The position numbers and the translations under genes are program-made. Source: Pseudomonadota bacterium (lineage in GTDB: Bacteria > Pseudomonadota > Alphaproteobacteria > Micavibrionales > Micavibrionaceae). From it: 55,421 bases of DNA. Each line of letters starts with the position of its first letter. The stretch's first letter is position 1. Below the pieces are notes generated by a model. The model was not told where the DNA came from. It ran no database searches and saw nothing but the letters and a program-made list of their open reading frames with translations. Below are positions 9,253-18,379 of the stretch, in pieces. The DNA lies in NCBI GenBank assembly GCA_963204715.1, contig CAUJHK010000076.1, positions 1-55,421 on the forward strand. The letters are read 5' to 3'.

Positions 9253-9769
9253 GTATGACATTATAAAAGTGCCAGACCCTGTTTTAAAGGCTACGGCAAA
9301 AGCTGTCGGCACGGTGGATGATGCGCTTCGCAAGCAATTGGATAAGATGCTTGTCACCATGTATGATGCACCGGGTATTGGCCTTGCCGCCAATCAGGTG
9401 GGCATGCTCAACCGCGTTTTGGTGATGGACATCGCGCAGCGTGAAGAAATTGATACCCGTAAACCTATTTTTATGATTAACCCTGAAATCATCTGGACAT
9501 CGGATGAACCCAGCCTGTGGGAAGAGGGGTGCCTGTCTATCCCTGGTCAATATGCTGAAGTAGAACGCCCCTTAGAAGTGCGTGTGCGCTACATTGACTA
9601 TCACGGCAAACAACAAGAAGATTTGTTCGAAGGGCTTGGCTCGCATTGTGTTCAACATGAAATTGATCATCTGAACGGTGTTTTGTTTATCGACCATATC
9701 TCAAGCCTTAAAAGAAACATGATTTTAAAAAAAATAAAAAAGCAGATGAAAGAATCTGAGGCACTGTAG
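9245..9769 (+). CDS. def: peptide deformylase
   Basis: The enzyme removes the formyl group from the N-terminal Met of new proteins and uses a bound metal. The 174-residue protein has all three motifs: GIGLAANQVG (44-53), EGCLS with the metal-binding Cys96, and HEIDH (138-142) with both His ligands and the catalytic Glu139. It lies four bases before fmt, the gene for the opposing formyl transfer, the usual def-fmt pairing. Confidence 0.98.
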   Translation: MDKYDIIKVPDPVLKATAKAVGTVDDALRKQLDKMLVTMYDAPGIGLAANQVGMLNRVLVMDIAQREEIDTRKPIFMINPEIIWTSDEPSLWEEGCLSIPGQYAEVERPLEVRVRYIDYHGKQQEDLFEGLGSHCVQHEIDHLNGVLFIDHISSLKRNMILKKIKKQMKESEAL

Positions 9770-9773
9770 GCCT

Positions 9774-10715
9774 ATGTCAAAACCGCTTTCTATTATTTTT
9801 ATGGGGACTCCTGATTTTTCCGTTGGCGCGTTGAACGCGCTGATAGAATCGCAGCACAACGTCATTTGCGTTTACACGCAACCCCCAAGGCCCAAGGGTC
9901 GCGGGCAGCAGGTACAAAAATCCCCCGTCCATCTGGCGGCGGAAAGTGCAGGGATAGAGGTGCGTCATCCGCTGAATTTCAAAAACCCTGATGATGTCGC
10001 GGCCTTTGCTGCCCTGAAGGCTGATGTGGCCGTTGTTGCGGCCTATGGTCTTATTTTGCCAAAACCCATTCTTGAAGCGCCACAGCATGGGTGTATCAAT
10101 ATTCATGCGTCCTTGTTGCCACGCTGGCGCGGCGCAGCCCCCATTCAACGCGCGATTATGGCAGGTGATAAGGCCAGTGGCATTACTATTATGCAGATGG
10201 ATGTCGGGCTTGATACGGGGCCGATGATTGAGATGGAACAAACCCCTATTGAGGATAACACAACCGCAACATCTCTTCATGATGCTTTGTCTTTGCTGGG
10301 CGCAAAGATGATTGTGCCCGTGATGGATGGTTTGGCACAAGTGGGCGGCGTTGCCAAAACCCCGCAACCGCAAGAGGGCATCACTTACGCCCATATGCTC
10401 AAAAAAGAAGAGGGGCATATTGACTGGTTACAAGAGGCCAGCGTGATTGACAGACAAATTCGTGCGCTCAACCCGTGGCCATCAACCTACGCTTTCACGG
10501 CCAGACAAACACGCCTTAAAATTATAGCAGGCGTGATGGCAGATGGGGGTTTCAAAGAGGCTGCGGGGACAATTGTCAATGAAGACGGGCTTGTGGCCTG
10601 CGGTGATAGTCGTGCTATAAAGCTTATAACCATACAACCTGAAAGCAAAAAGCCCATGGCGTTTGTCGAGGCATTGCGCGGTGGGTATATTGCGGTTGGT
10701 GAAATTTTAAAATGA
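9774..10715 (+). CDS. fmt: methionyl-tRNA formyltransferase
   Basis: The enzyme formylates initiator Met-tRNA using 10-formyl-tetrahydrofolate. The 313-residue protein has the N-terminal Rossmann fold starting IIFMGTPDFS, the catalytic Asn109/His111 in NIHASLLPRWRGAAPI, and Asp146 in MDVGLDTGP. The C-terminal OB-like domain follows, including the LNPWPSTYA segment. The stop overlaps the truA start as ATGA. Confidence 0.97.
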   Translation: MSKPLSIIFMGTPDFSVGALNALIESQHNVICVYTQPPRPKGRGQQVQKSPVHLAAESAGIEVRHPLNFKNPDDVAAFAALKADVAVVAAYGLILPKPILEAPQHGCINIHASLLPRWRGAAPIQRAIMAGDKASGITIMQMDVGLDTGPMIEMEQTPIEDNTTATSLHDALSLLGAKMIVPVMDGLAQVGGVAKTPQPQEGITYAHMLKKEEGHIDWLQEASVIDRQIRALNPWPSTYAFTARQTRLKIIAGVMADGGFKEAAGTIVNEDGLVACGDSRAIKLITIQPESKKPMAFVEALRGGYIAVGEILK

Positions 10716-11458
10716 CGCGCTGGAAACTGACGATAGAATATCACGGCGCGCCTTATTGCGGGTGGCAAATGCAAAATGGCCAGCCCACTGTGCAAGAAGA
10801 AATAGAAAAGGCCATTACCAAGTTTTGCCAAAAAGAAATTCGCATTCATGCAGCAGGACGTACTGACACAGGCGTTCACGCGGCGGGGCAGGTCGCGCAC
10901 TTTGATTTAGATTATGGCACCCGCACCCTGACTGGGTTTGATTTAGCCAAGGCTCTCAACGCCTATCTTCGTCCCCAACCGATTGCTATTTTAAAGGCGG
11001 AAATTGCGGCGGATGATTTTCATGCACGTTTTAACGCCACCAATAAATTATACCGTTACCGCATTCTAAACCGCGTTGCGCCCATTGCCATAGACCAGGG
11101 TTTTGCATGGCATGTGTGGAAACCGCTGGATGTTTCTTTGATGAACAAGGTTGCGCAAAATTTACTGGGCACACATGACTACACCACCTTTCGGGATTCT
11201 GAATGTCAGGCAAAATCCCCCGTTCGTTCCATCAGCCGCATAGAGCTTGTCCGCAGAAACGATGAGGTTTTTATGGAAGTTGAAGGACGGTCGTTCTTGC
11301 ATCATCAGGTGCGTAATATGATAGGCACATTGTCTTTGGTGGGGGAAGGGAAGTGGGACGAGGATGATTTTATAAAAGCCTTTCACGCCCGTGATAGGAC
11401 CAAGGGCGGGAAAACAGCACCAGCGGATGGCCTTACGCTGGTGCGCATTGATTATTAG
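10712..11458 (+). CDS. truA: tRNA pseudouridine(38-40) synthase TruA
   Basis: TruA isomerises uridines 38-40 in the anticodon stem-loop. The 248-residue protein carries the AAGRTDTGVHA motif with catalytic Asp52, and a conserved FLHHQVRNMIGTL block near the C-terminus. It overlaps fmt by four bases and is the last gene of the rmuC-def-fmt-truA operon. Confidence 0.97.
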   Translation: MTRWKLTIEYHGAPYCGWQMQNGQPTVQEEIEKAITKFCQKEIRIHAAGRTDTGVHAAGQVAHFDLDYGTRTLTGFDLAKALNAYLRPQPIAILKAEIAADDFHARFNATNKLYRYRILNRVAPIAIDQGFAWHVWKPLDVSLMNKVAQNLLGTHDYTTFRDSECQAKSPVRSISRIELVRRNDEVFMEVEGRSFLHHQVRNMIGTLSLVGEGKWDEDDFIKAFHARDRTKGGKTAPADGLTLVRIDY

Positions 11459-11460
11459 AT

Positions 11461-11508
11461 ACATAAAAAAAGCCCCTTGATGGGCTAGGGGAAAGCATAT
11501 CAAGGGGC
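11461..11508 (-). terminator. hairpin with T-run, likely terminator
   Basis: A perfect 10-bp inverted repeat, GCCCCTTGAT (11472-11481) and ATCAAGGGGC (11499-11508), encloses 17 bases. On the minus strand it is followed by a run of seven T, so it best terminates transcripts coming from dapE, although its stop is about 150 bases away. The strong stem just after the truA stop may also act on the plus strand. No gene is visible in 11509-11654. Confidence 0.5.
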
Positions 11509-11654
11509 ATAGTCAGGGGTCAGAGAGAGTCATGAGGGACATGAAAATCATGTCGTCGTGACAAGGCTTAATATGGTGCGGGAATGCATCTTGTGTAGGG
11601 CTGAAAAGTGATGATTTCGTGGAAGATTGTGGCGAAATTAGGCCTTAAAGTCTA

Positions 11655-12800
11655 TTATGCGAAATAACGTTTCAATATTTCGTGGTAAATCATCTCGCAT
11701 TTTTCCAAATCGGCAATATCGCAAGATTCGTCTACCTGATGAATGGTTTTATTGATTAAGCCAAATTCTACCACGGGGCAATATTGTGAAACGAATCGCG
11801 CATCCGATGTTCCGCCGCCCGTTCCAAGCACTGGCCTATGGCCTGTAACCTTTTCAATCGCGCCAGATACTATGGCCGTCCATGCACCCGGCTTTGTTAA
11901 AAACGAATGCGCGCCGCGTGTGAATTTTATCTCATAGTCTTTTGTGACGGCGTTCAAGATTTCCCGTACTTTTTCTTCCAAAGACTGGGTTGTCCAAACA
12001 TCGCAAAACCGAATGTTGAAGGTGGCTTTTCCCATGGCCGGGACAACATTGTTGGATGGGTTGCCGACATCAATGGTAGTGATTTGCAAAGAGCTTGCAG
12101 GGAAAAACTCTGACCCCTCATCCAGCTTTGTTGCAACAAGGATGTTCAGCAGTGATACCAGAACTGGAAGCGGGTTTTTAATGCGCTCAGGGTAGGCCAC
12201 ATGGCCTTGTGTGCCGCGCACGGTTAAATATCCTGTCAATGACCCGCGCCTTCCAATGCGCATTTCCTGCCCCATAAATTCGTTGTTTGATGGCTCTCCC
12301 ACCAGACACACATCGGGGATATGGTTGTTGTCTTTCATCCATTCCAGAACGCGGGCGGTGCCGTTGATAGATTCTTTTTCCTCATCGCCCGTAATTAAAA
12401 AACTGATAGAACCATTGAAGTTTTTTTGTGCCTGAATAAAATTTTGCACGGCGGCGGCAAAGGCGGCAATGTTGCCTTTCATATCAGATGCCCCGCGCCC
12501 GATAAGCTTGCCGTCCTTGATAACGCCTTCAAAAGGCGGCACGCTCCACGCGGCCTCGTCGCCTGCGGGTACAACATCGGTATGGCCTGCAAAACAGATA
12601 TGGGGGGAGGCTGTGCCAAGCCGTGCAAAAAAATTGGGTACAGCGTATGTCCCGCCATTTCCTTCAAACGGTAGGTCATAAATGGTAAAACCCAAATCAG
12701 AGAGGAATGATTTTAAATACACCTGCGCGCCCGCATCTTCGGGCGTGATAGAGGGGCATGAAATCAGTTTTTGCGCGATAGTAAGGGATGATTGCATCAT
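11655..12800 (-). CDS. dapE: succinyl-diaminopimelate desuccinylase
   Basis: The enzyme hydrolyses N-succinyl-LL-diaminopimelate to LL-diaminopimelate and succinate, in the lysine and peptidoglycan precursor pathway. The 381-residue M20-family protein has FAGHTDVVP (His73, Asp75), GRGASDMKG (bridging Asp106) and GDEE (Glu140 catalytic, Glu141 ligand). The dimerisation domain carries GRRGSLTGYLTV...GHVAYP, and the end has the substrate loop GTGGGTSDARF. Its ATG overlaps the stop of the upstream HDxxED gene (ATGA), so the two are translationally coupled. Confidence 0.97.
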   Translation of the reverse strand: MMQSSLTIAQKLISCPSITPEDAGAQVYLKSFLSDLGFTIYDLPFEGNGGTYAVPNFFARLGTASPHICFAGHTDVVPAGDEAAWSVPPFEGVIKDGKLIGRGASDMKGNIAAFAAAVQNFIQAQKNFNGSISFLITGDEEKESINGTARVLEWMKDNNHIPDVCLVGEPSNNEFMGQEMRIGRRGSLTGYLTVRGTQGHVAYPERIKNPLPVLVSLLNILVATKLDEGSEFFPASSLQITTIDVGNPSNNVVPAMGKATFNIRFCDVWTTQSLEEKVREILNAVTKDYEIKFTRGAHSFLTKPGAWTAIVSGAIEKVTGHRPVLGTGGGTSDARFVSQYCPVVEFGLINKTIHQVDESCDIADLEKCEMIYHEILKRYFA

Positions 12801-14065
12801 CTCATATTAGGAGCATACGTGCCGCCGTTTGGCAAGGTGGCAGAACCTTCTTGGCCTCTCAAAATGCTAGAAAAATCGTGATAAATTCTTAAGTTGGGAA
12901 AAGTATCTATCAACGCAGGCAGGAAAGCGCGTTCGATAATATTTGCTACTCTTCCATCATTTTCTCTTTTTGCTTTTGCTAGCATACGCTCCATTTTTAT
13001 GTGGATCGGATGAAACGCTGGCGGCAGGCCTTGGAAACCTTTAGGCGCATGTTCCAAATAACGTCCAATATTTATTTTGCGGGCATTCGATGATTTGTTT
13101 GGCGAATCAGGGGCAAAATCGTTTAGCGTCTCCAGCATAACTAGGCTAATGCCAAGCATGCCATCAGCTGATTGTATAGCTCTTGTGAGAAAAGGGTATG
13201 CAGCAATAGCATCTTCGTCAAAAGCTTGCCGTCCGTATAGCATTCTTCTTTCTTCGGCATATTTTTTGTCGTCTGGAACGGAAAAAGATTCAACGCCAAC
13301 GCGTGTTACCATGCCCTCAATACCATCCAATAATTTTCCAAAAGCTGAAAAAGGATGCCTTAAAACATTGTGATAGTACACAAGAACATCACCATCAAAA
13401 CGGTCTTGTTTCTTTATTTTACCGTTTTCTTTTCTAACAAAGTTTCCGTTTTCATCCAGAGCAGGAATCTTTCTGGTTAAGCAATCAATGGCAATACCAG
13501 ATGAATCTATTTGTGCATCATATTTTTCTATTCTTTTATTTGAATAAGACAATCCTCTAACGTGTTTTTGAAGTTTTTCTACTATGCTTTGCGCAGAGTT
13601 TCCTGTGTCTTCCCAGCTATCATGCCTTAAAAATGTTGTCTCTAACGCTTCTGCGCCGCCGTAAGGATTGATGTCCTTTTCTAAAATTAGTCCACGTCTT
13701 ATAAAATTAAGAGCCCATAAGTCTTCTCTAAACTCATGATACCAGTTTGGTGTTTTTCCATCGGCTCTAAACTCAAACTCGCCAGTCTTTTCCTGCAACA
13801 ATTCTTCAAAAGAAAATGCGGGCATTGGCTGACCCATGTTTTTTAGGAACTTGCGATAGGCCTGCTTTGTTTTTTCAACATTTTCAGGTTTGATGGATTC
13901 TTCTTCAGTGGGAAACCAAATCTCGGACAGCAGTCTATCAAAATGACGAATTAACCTTTTATTGTGTGACGAGCCCGCGGCCGAAGACATAGCATTGTCA
14001 TTGGTCGCAGATACGCTAAATTCAGGATTTAGCTGTGGCACGGGTACTGGGGTGGTTTTGTTCAT
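12797..14065 (-). CDS. HDxxEDT-motif protein of unknown function, SpoT-HD-like in part
   Basis: I do not recognise the 422-residue product as a named family. It contains LRHDSWEDTGN near residue 146, which matches the HDxxEDT metal-binding motif of (p)ppGpp hydrolase domains of Rel/SpoT. Further on, AFGKLLDGIEGMVTRVG faintly resembles the KLADRLHNM segment of the same domain. There is no visible synthetase, TGS or ACT domain and no signal peptide. The gene looks more AT-rich than its neighbours. It is coupled to dapE through an ATGA overlap, and a 115-base AT-rich gap lies upstream. An HD-type phosphohydrolase is a reasonable guess, not a firm one. Confidence 0.6.
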   Translation of the reverse strand: MNKTTPVPVPQLNPEFSVSATNDNAMSSAAGSSHNKRLIRHFDRLLSEIWFPTEEESIKPENVEKTKQAYRKFLKNMGQPMPAFSFEELLQEKTGEFEFRADGKTPNWYHEFREDLWALNFIRRGLILEKDINPYGGAEALETTFLRHDSWEDTGNSAQSIVEKLQKHVRGLSYSNKRIEKYDAQIDSSGIAIDCLTRKIPALDENGNFVRKENGKIKKQDRFDGDVLVYYHNVLRHPFSAFGKLLDGIEGMVTRVGVESFSVPDDKKYAEERRMLYGRQAFDEDAIAAYPFLTRAIQSADGMLGISLVMLETLNDFAPDSPNKSSNARKINIGRYLEHAPKGFQGLPPAFHPIHIKMERMLAKAKRENDGRVANIIERAFLPALIDTFPNLRIYHDFSSILRGQEGSATLPNGGTYAPNMR

Positions 14066-14180
14066 TTTTTTTGCATCTAATTACAACAATGCTGTGGTTA
14101 TAACGCATTTAGCATAATCATGTCCATAAAAATATGGAAACAAAAAATATCGCAACATATTGATATATATGTATAAAATT

Positions 14181-15041
14181 TTAATCGCGCAATAATTCGT
14201 TGATGCCAGTCTTGCTTCTGGTTCTGGCATCGACCCGTTTTACGATAACGGCACAAGCTAAAGATGGGGCGGGATCGCCGTTTGGCAAGGTTTTGGATGA
14301 TGGTAATGTGCCTGGAATAACGACGGAATAGGCAGGGACGCGGCCCATGAAAATCTCACCCGTCTCACGATCGATGATTTTGGTAGAAGCTCCCAAAAAG
14401 ACTCCCATAGACAAAACGGACCCTTCTTCAACGACAACGCCTTCGGCGACCTCAGATCGCGCACCGACAAACACATTATCTTCAATAATCACAGGGCCCG
14501 CTTGAAGCGGCTCAAGAACACCGCCAATGCCAACACCGCCCGATATATGACAGTTTTTTCCAATTTGCGCGCATGACCCGATGGTTGACCATGTGTCCAC
14601 CATCGTGCCTTCGTCCACATACGCGCCCAGATTTACAAAAGAGGGCATTAAAACAACACCAGCGGCAATAAAGGCTGATTTGCGAACAATGCAATTTGGC
14701 ACGGCGCGAAAACCTGCCTTGCCAAAATCACCCTCGTTCCACCCGTCAAATTTTGAAGGCACTTTATCCCACCATGTAGATCCGCCAGGCCCGTTTGATA
14801 TGGCCGTCATAGGGTTTAAGCGAAAGGATAACAGCACAGCCTTTTTAAGCCACTGGTTGACATGCCATGTGCCATTGGTTTTTTGTGCAATCCGCATCTG
14901 CCCGCTGTCCAGCAGGTTTAAGGCCTCTGCCACCGCCTCGCGCACCTCGCCTTTTGTGGCAATGGATATGGAATCTTTTTTCTCCCATGCCTCTTCAATG
15001 ATGGCGGCCAGGGAAGGAGCGGATGTTTGGGCGGCGTGCAT
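14181..15041 (-). CDS. dapD: 2,3,4,5-tetrahydropyridine-2,6-dicarboxylate N-succinyltransferase
   Basis: DapD transfers succinyl from succinyl-CoA to tetrahydrodipicolinate, two steps before DapE acts. The 286-residue protein has a helical N-terminal domain (about 1-100) and then a left-handed beta-helix with hexapeptide repeats: [26 protein letters not shown], then [21 protein letters not shown] in the next coils. The C-terminus has the usual [14 protein letters not shown]. dapD and dapE lie on the same strand with the HDxxED gene between them. Confidence 0.97.
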   Translation of the reverse strand: MHAAQTSAPSLAAIIEEAWEKKDSISIATKGEVREAVAEALNLLDSGQMRIAQKTNGTWHVNQWLKKAVLLSFRLNPMTAISNGPGGSTWWDKVPSKFDGWNEGDFGKAGFRAVPNCIVRKSAFIAAGVVLMPSFVNLGAYVDEGTMVDTWSTIGSCAQIGKNCHISGGVGIGGVLEPLQAGPVIIEDNVFVGARSEVAEGVVVEEGSVLSMGVFLGASTKIIDRETGEIFMGRVPAYSVVIPGTLPSSKTLPNGDPAPSLACAVIVKRVDARTRSKTGINELLRD

Positions 15042-15153
15042 AAGAGCAGTTCCTTTTTAATAAGTTTTACAAGGCTTCAATTCACCACAGAAAAGCCACC
15101 AAGACAAGGTTTTTGGGCTTGCGGGGGCATGTAGAATATCGGAGGGTGGGCGT

Positions 15154-16107
15154 ATGGCTACAAGCATCGAGATAAAGTGGAACACGCTGGATATTTCCCA
15201 ATGGGAGGAAAGATTTAACCGCCTTCCATATTCAAACTTTTTACAAAGTTATAGCTATGCTAAGGCGTACTGCCCGCACGCTAGGCAAAAGGCGCGCTGG
15301 GGTCTTGTGATGATTGATGGCCGCGAGGCGGGGCTTTTGCAAATATTTGAAGCCTGTTTGTTTTTTAAGGCCTTTCATGCGGTGATGGTTGATCGCGGGC
15401 CACTGTGGTTTGAAGGGTTTGGAAACGCCATGCATATCAAGCGGGTGTTTGAGGAGCTCAACAGGCAGTTTCCCCCTCGCTTTGGTCGCAAGCGGCGTAT
15501 TCTGCCAGAGGTTGAAGATGGGCAGAGCATCCGTAAAATGCTGGGCCAGCTGGGTCTACAAAGGCTGGAGCGGGAAAGCCACCAGACCATCTGGCTTGAT
15601 TTGCAAAAGAGGGATGAGGACATTGTCGCAGGTATGAACACCCGCTGGCGCAACAATATCCTGCAATCTGAAAAGGCTGATTTGAGCATTGAATGGGATA
15701 TCATGGGTGCGCACGCTCTCTGGGCAACAGGGGTTTATGCGGCAGACAAGGCTTTTTACAAATATGGCGGGCCATCGCCTCAATTTCTTCAAAAATATAT
15801 TCCACACTTGGTGAAAGATGGGAATTATGTGCTGGGGCGCGCTGTGTCAAAGGGTCAGCCAGTGGCCTTTGTTTTGTTTGTAAAACACGGGAGAAGCGCA
15901 ACATATCTGGCAGGCTGGTCTGAAAAGGATGGACAAGTCAGCTTGGCGCATCATTTGCTTTTCTGGCAGGGCATAAAGATGCTAAAAGAACAAGGTATAA
16001 AGGAACTGGATTTAGGAGACGTCAACAATGACAACGCAAAAGGCATTAAAGAGTTTAAAGAAGGTTTGGGCGGGCGTGTTGTACGCCATGTTGGCCATTA
16101 TATCTAG
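15154..16107 (+). CDS. FemAB/GNAT-fold peptidoglycan-bridge-type acyltransferase
   Basis: The 317-residue protein resembles FemAB-related GNAT-fold proteins, which in some species add amino acids from aminoacyl-tRNA to cell-wall precursors. Markers are the opening NFLQSYSYAKAY, the central TRWRNNILQSEKADL, and the closing hallmark GIKELDLGDVNNDNAKGIKEFKEGLGG. The substrate cannot be read from the sequence. A strong GGAGGG precedes the ATG. Its last 80 bases are also coding for the next gene in another frame. Confidence 0.8.
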   Translation: MATSIEIKWNTLDISQWEERFNRLPYSNFLQSYSYAKAYCPHARQKARWGLVMIDGREAGLLQIFEACLFFKAFHAVMVDRGPLWFEGFGNAMHIKRVFEELNRQFPPRFGRKRRILPEVEDGQSIRKMLGQLGLQRLERESHQTIWLDLQKRDEDIVAGMNTRWRNNILQSEKADLSIEWDIMGAHALWATGVYAADKAFYKYGGPSPQFLQKYIPHLVKDGNYVLGRAVSKGQPVAFVLFVKHGRSATYLAGWSEKDGQVSLAHHLLFWQGIKMLKEQGIKELDLGDVNNDNAKGIKEFKEGLGGRVVRHVGHYI

Positions 16108-16966
16108 CGCCTCTTTTTTATCTGTGGGCGCACAGGCGGCGACCACCGCATCAAAAAAAGAAGTCATTGCCAAAAAAGAGGCTTATGCCCCCGCTCAAAA
16201 ACAGGTGATGGAGTATGATGTCTATGCAGGTGGATTTCATGTTGTGTCGGCGGACCTGACAATTGATGCACATAAAAAGAGCAATTATTTTTTACGTCTT
16301 GCGGCCTATACTCACGGCATTCTAGCCAAGCTTGCGCCATGGCACGGTGTGTTTGAAACAACAGGGCGCTATGATTCTAAAAAAGAGAGTCCGCACCCAG
16401 ACATTCACCTTTCTGATACCACATGGCGTGATGAAACAGAGCGGGTAGAATTTGTGTATAACAAAGACGGCTCTTTTAAAGAGCACCGCATCTTTAATGA
16501 AAAGGAAAAAGGAAAGCAGCCGCCAAAGCCAGAGCTTAGCAAAGGCTCTACAGATGTTTTAACTTCGACATTAAAAATTATGGCCAGCCTTGCCAAAGGC
16601 GGCGCATGTGAGGGCAGCGATAAAATATTTGATGGCGCCCGCAGTTATAACCTTGTGTTTAAACAACAGGCACAAGACGTTTTAAAACCATCAGGGTATA
16701 ATGTTTATGCGGGGCCTGCGGTGCGCTGTACGGTTGAGGTAAAACCCATTGCAGGAAAATGGCATGAAAAACCACGCGGGTGGATGTCTATTCAAGAGCA
16801 GGGTCGTGAACGCGGCACCATGCCCACGGTCTGGTTTGCCAAGATGGCACAAGGAGAGCCTGCGGTTCCTGTCAAAATTCAGGTCAAAACCGAGTATGGG
16901 GCCTTGATGATGCATTTAACCTCCTATAAGGGGGCGGGTAAAGCCATTAAAATCAGCCAGCAGTAA
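16028..16966 (+). CDS. DUF3108-like exported protein
   Basis: The 312-residue product has a signal peptide (about 1-37, ending in SVGAQA). The mature part is beta-rich, starting QVMEYDVYAGGFHVVSADLTI, with HGILAKLAPWHGVFETTGRYD following. This is the layout of the DUF3108 family of envelope proteins of unknown function. The start is fixed by AGGAG nine bases upstream (16014-16018), which makes this gene overlap the FemAB-like gene by 80 bases in a different frame. A hairpin follows the stop. Confidence 0.8.
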   Translation: MTTQKALKSLKKVWAGVLYAMLAIISSASFLSVGAQAATTASKKEVIAKKEAYAPAQKQVMEYDVYAGGFHVVSADLTIDAHKKSNYFLRLAAYTHGILAKLAPWHGVFETTGRYDSKKESPHPDIHLSDTTWRDETERVEFVYNKDGSFKEHRIFNEKEKGKQPPKPELSKGSTDVLTSTLKIMASLAKGGACEGSDKIFDGARSYNLVFKQQAQDVLKPSGYNVYAGPAVRCTVEVKPIAGKWHEKPRGWMSIQEQGRERGTMPTVWFAKMAQGEPAVPVKIQVKTEYGALMMHLTSYKGAGKAIKISQQ

Positions 16967-16980
16967 AAGCTGGCTTTTCA
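16955..16980 (+). terminator. weak rho-independent terminator
   Basis: AGCCAGC (16955-16961) and GCTGGCT (16969-16975) form a 7-bp stem followed by TTT. The TAA stop of the DUF3108-like gene lies within the loop. The T-run is short, so termination may be partial. Confidence 0.45.
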
Positions 16981-17045
16981 TGTGTTACGCACTGAAATAC
17001 CATGTGATTTGAGCTTGTCCGCATCTTCCTAGAAAAATAAGAACT

Positions 17046-18377
17046 ATGAGTCAAAAAGAACCCCTTGCTATTATTATCCTTGCTGCTGGCAAAGGCACGC
17101 GCATGAAGTCTGACAAACCAAAGGTCATGCATGACATAGCGGGCCGCCCCATGATTGGCTGGCTTTTGGAAACAGCGCAAAGTTTAAACCCGCAAAAGAT
17201 TATTGTTGTGACCGCGCCTGGGATGGATGATGTTGCGGCAGCTGTTGCGCCCCACCAGATTGCTATCCAAAAAGAGCAAAAAGGAACGGGTGATGCGGTA
17301 AAGCCCGCGCTCGAATTTTTAAAAGATTTTAACGGCAAGGTTTTGGTTCTTCTGGGGGATGAGCCGTTTTTGGACAAGGCCGTTTTGGAAGAGATGATAG
17401 GCTGGAATGGCCTGTCCGTTATGGCGGTGCGCCCGCTTTCTCCCAAAGGCCTGGGACGTATGATAGCCAATGATGATGGGACGCTGCATTCCATTGTGGA
17501 AGAACGCGATGCCTCAGAAGATCAAAAAAATATCCGCCTTTGCAATGCGGGAAATTTTTGTATCCCCTCATCACATCTTGGAAAATGGCTATCCCAGCTT
17601 CAAACCAACAACACGCAAGGTGAATATTATTTAACCGATATTCCCAAGATTGCCGAAAAAGACGGGTATCTGACCTATGTCGTCGAAACAGATGTGCAAT
17701 GGGTATGGGGCATCAACACGCGTGCCGAATTGTCTGAACATGAACGCATGGCGCAAATGCGCCTTAGAGATCGCGCCATGGCAGGTGGTGCAACACTGAT
17801 AGACCCCAATACCATCTATCTGGCCTTTGATACGGTTCTGGGTAAAGATGTTGTGGTAGAGCCCAATGTGTTTTTCGGGCGCGGCGTGCGGGTGGAAGAT
17901 GGCGTTACCATTCATGCGTTTTCACATCTGCAAGATGTTCTCATTAAAGCTGGTGCCAGCATTGGCCCGTTTGCACGCATACGCGGCGATGCGCTCATAG
18001 GCACAAATGCAAAAATCGGCAATTTTGTTGAAGTGAAGAAATCAACCATCGGGGATGGCGCCAAAGCCAACCATCTGGCCTATATTGGCGATTGCGATGT
18101 CGGGAAAAAATCGAATATCGGGGCAGGGACTATTACATGCAATTACGATGGGTTTGATAAACACAAAACAAAAATTGGCGATGGCGTTTTTGTAGGCTCG
18201 AACTCAACGCTCGTTGCGCCTGTGACATTGGAAGATGGCGTGTTTGTTGGCGCGGGGTCAGTTGTGACACACAATGCACCAAAAGATTCACTCATTGTCG
18301 CTCGCTCCCACCAGCTCATCAAAAAAGGCTGGGCTGCGCTCTATCGTGCCAGAAAATCAAAGAACAAAGGAAGTTAA
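17046..18377 (+). CDS. glmU: bifunctional UDP-N-acetylglucosamine pyrophosphorylase / glucosamine-1-phosphate N-acetyltransferase
   Basis: GlmU makes UDP-GlcNAc for peptidoglycan and lipid A in two steps. The 443-residue protein has the N-terminal uridylyltransferase domain with LAAGKGTRMKSDKPKVMH (about 12-29) and then a left-handed beta-helix acetyltransferase domain (about 250-435). The helix contains GNFVEVKKSTIGDGAKANHL, YIGDCDVG and NIGAGTITCNYDG, which carry the acetyl-CoA site. The glmS start codon follows after two bases, so the two glucosamine genes form an operon. Confidence 0.97.
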   Translation: MSQKEPLAIIILAAGKGTRMKSDKPKVMHDIAGRPMIGWLLETAQSLNPQKIIVVTAPGMDDVAAAVAPHQIAIQKEQKGTGDAVKPALEFLKDFNGKVLVLLGDEPFLDKAVLEEMIGWNGLSVMAVRPLSPKGLGRMIANDDGTLHSIVEERDASEDQKNIRLCNAGNFCIPSSHLGKWLSQLQTNNTQGEYYLTDIPKIAEKDGYLTYVVETDVQWVWGINTRAELSEHERMAQMRLRDRAMAGGATLIDPNTIYLAFDTVLGKDVVVEPNVFFGRGVRVEDGVTIHAFSHLQDVLIKAGASIGPFARIRGDALIGTNAKIGNFVEVKKSTIGDGAKANHLAYIGDCDVGKKSNIGAGTITCNYDGFDKHKTKIGDGVFVGSNSTLVAPVTLEDGVFVGAGSVVTHNAPKDSLIVARSHQLIKKGWAALYRARKSKNKGS

Positions 18378-18379
18378 AC

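Noticed and set aside
15079-15110. CCACAG-type repeat before the FemAB-like gene
   Set aside because: A short and imperfect match to the 46433 and 46590 blocks; too little to call a repeat copy.
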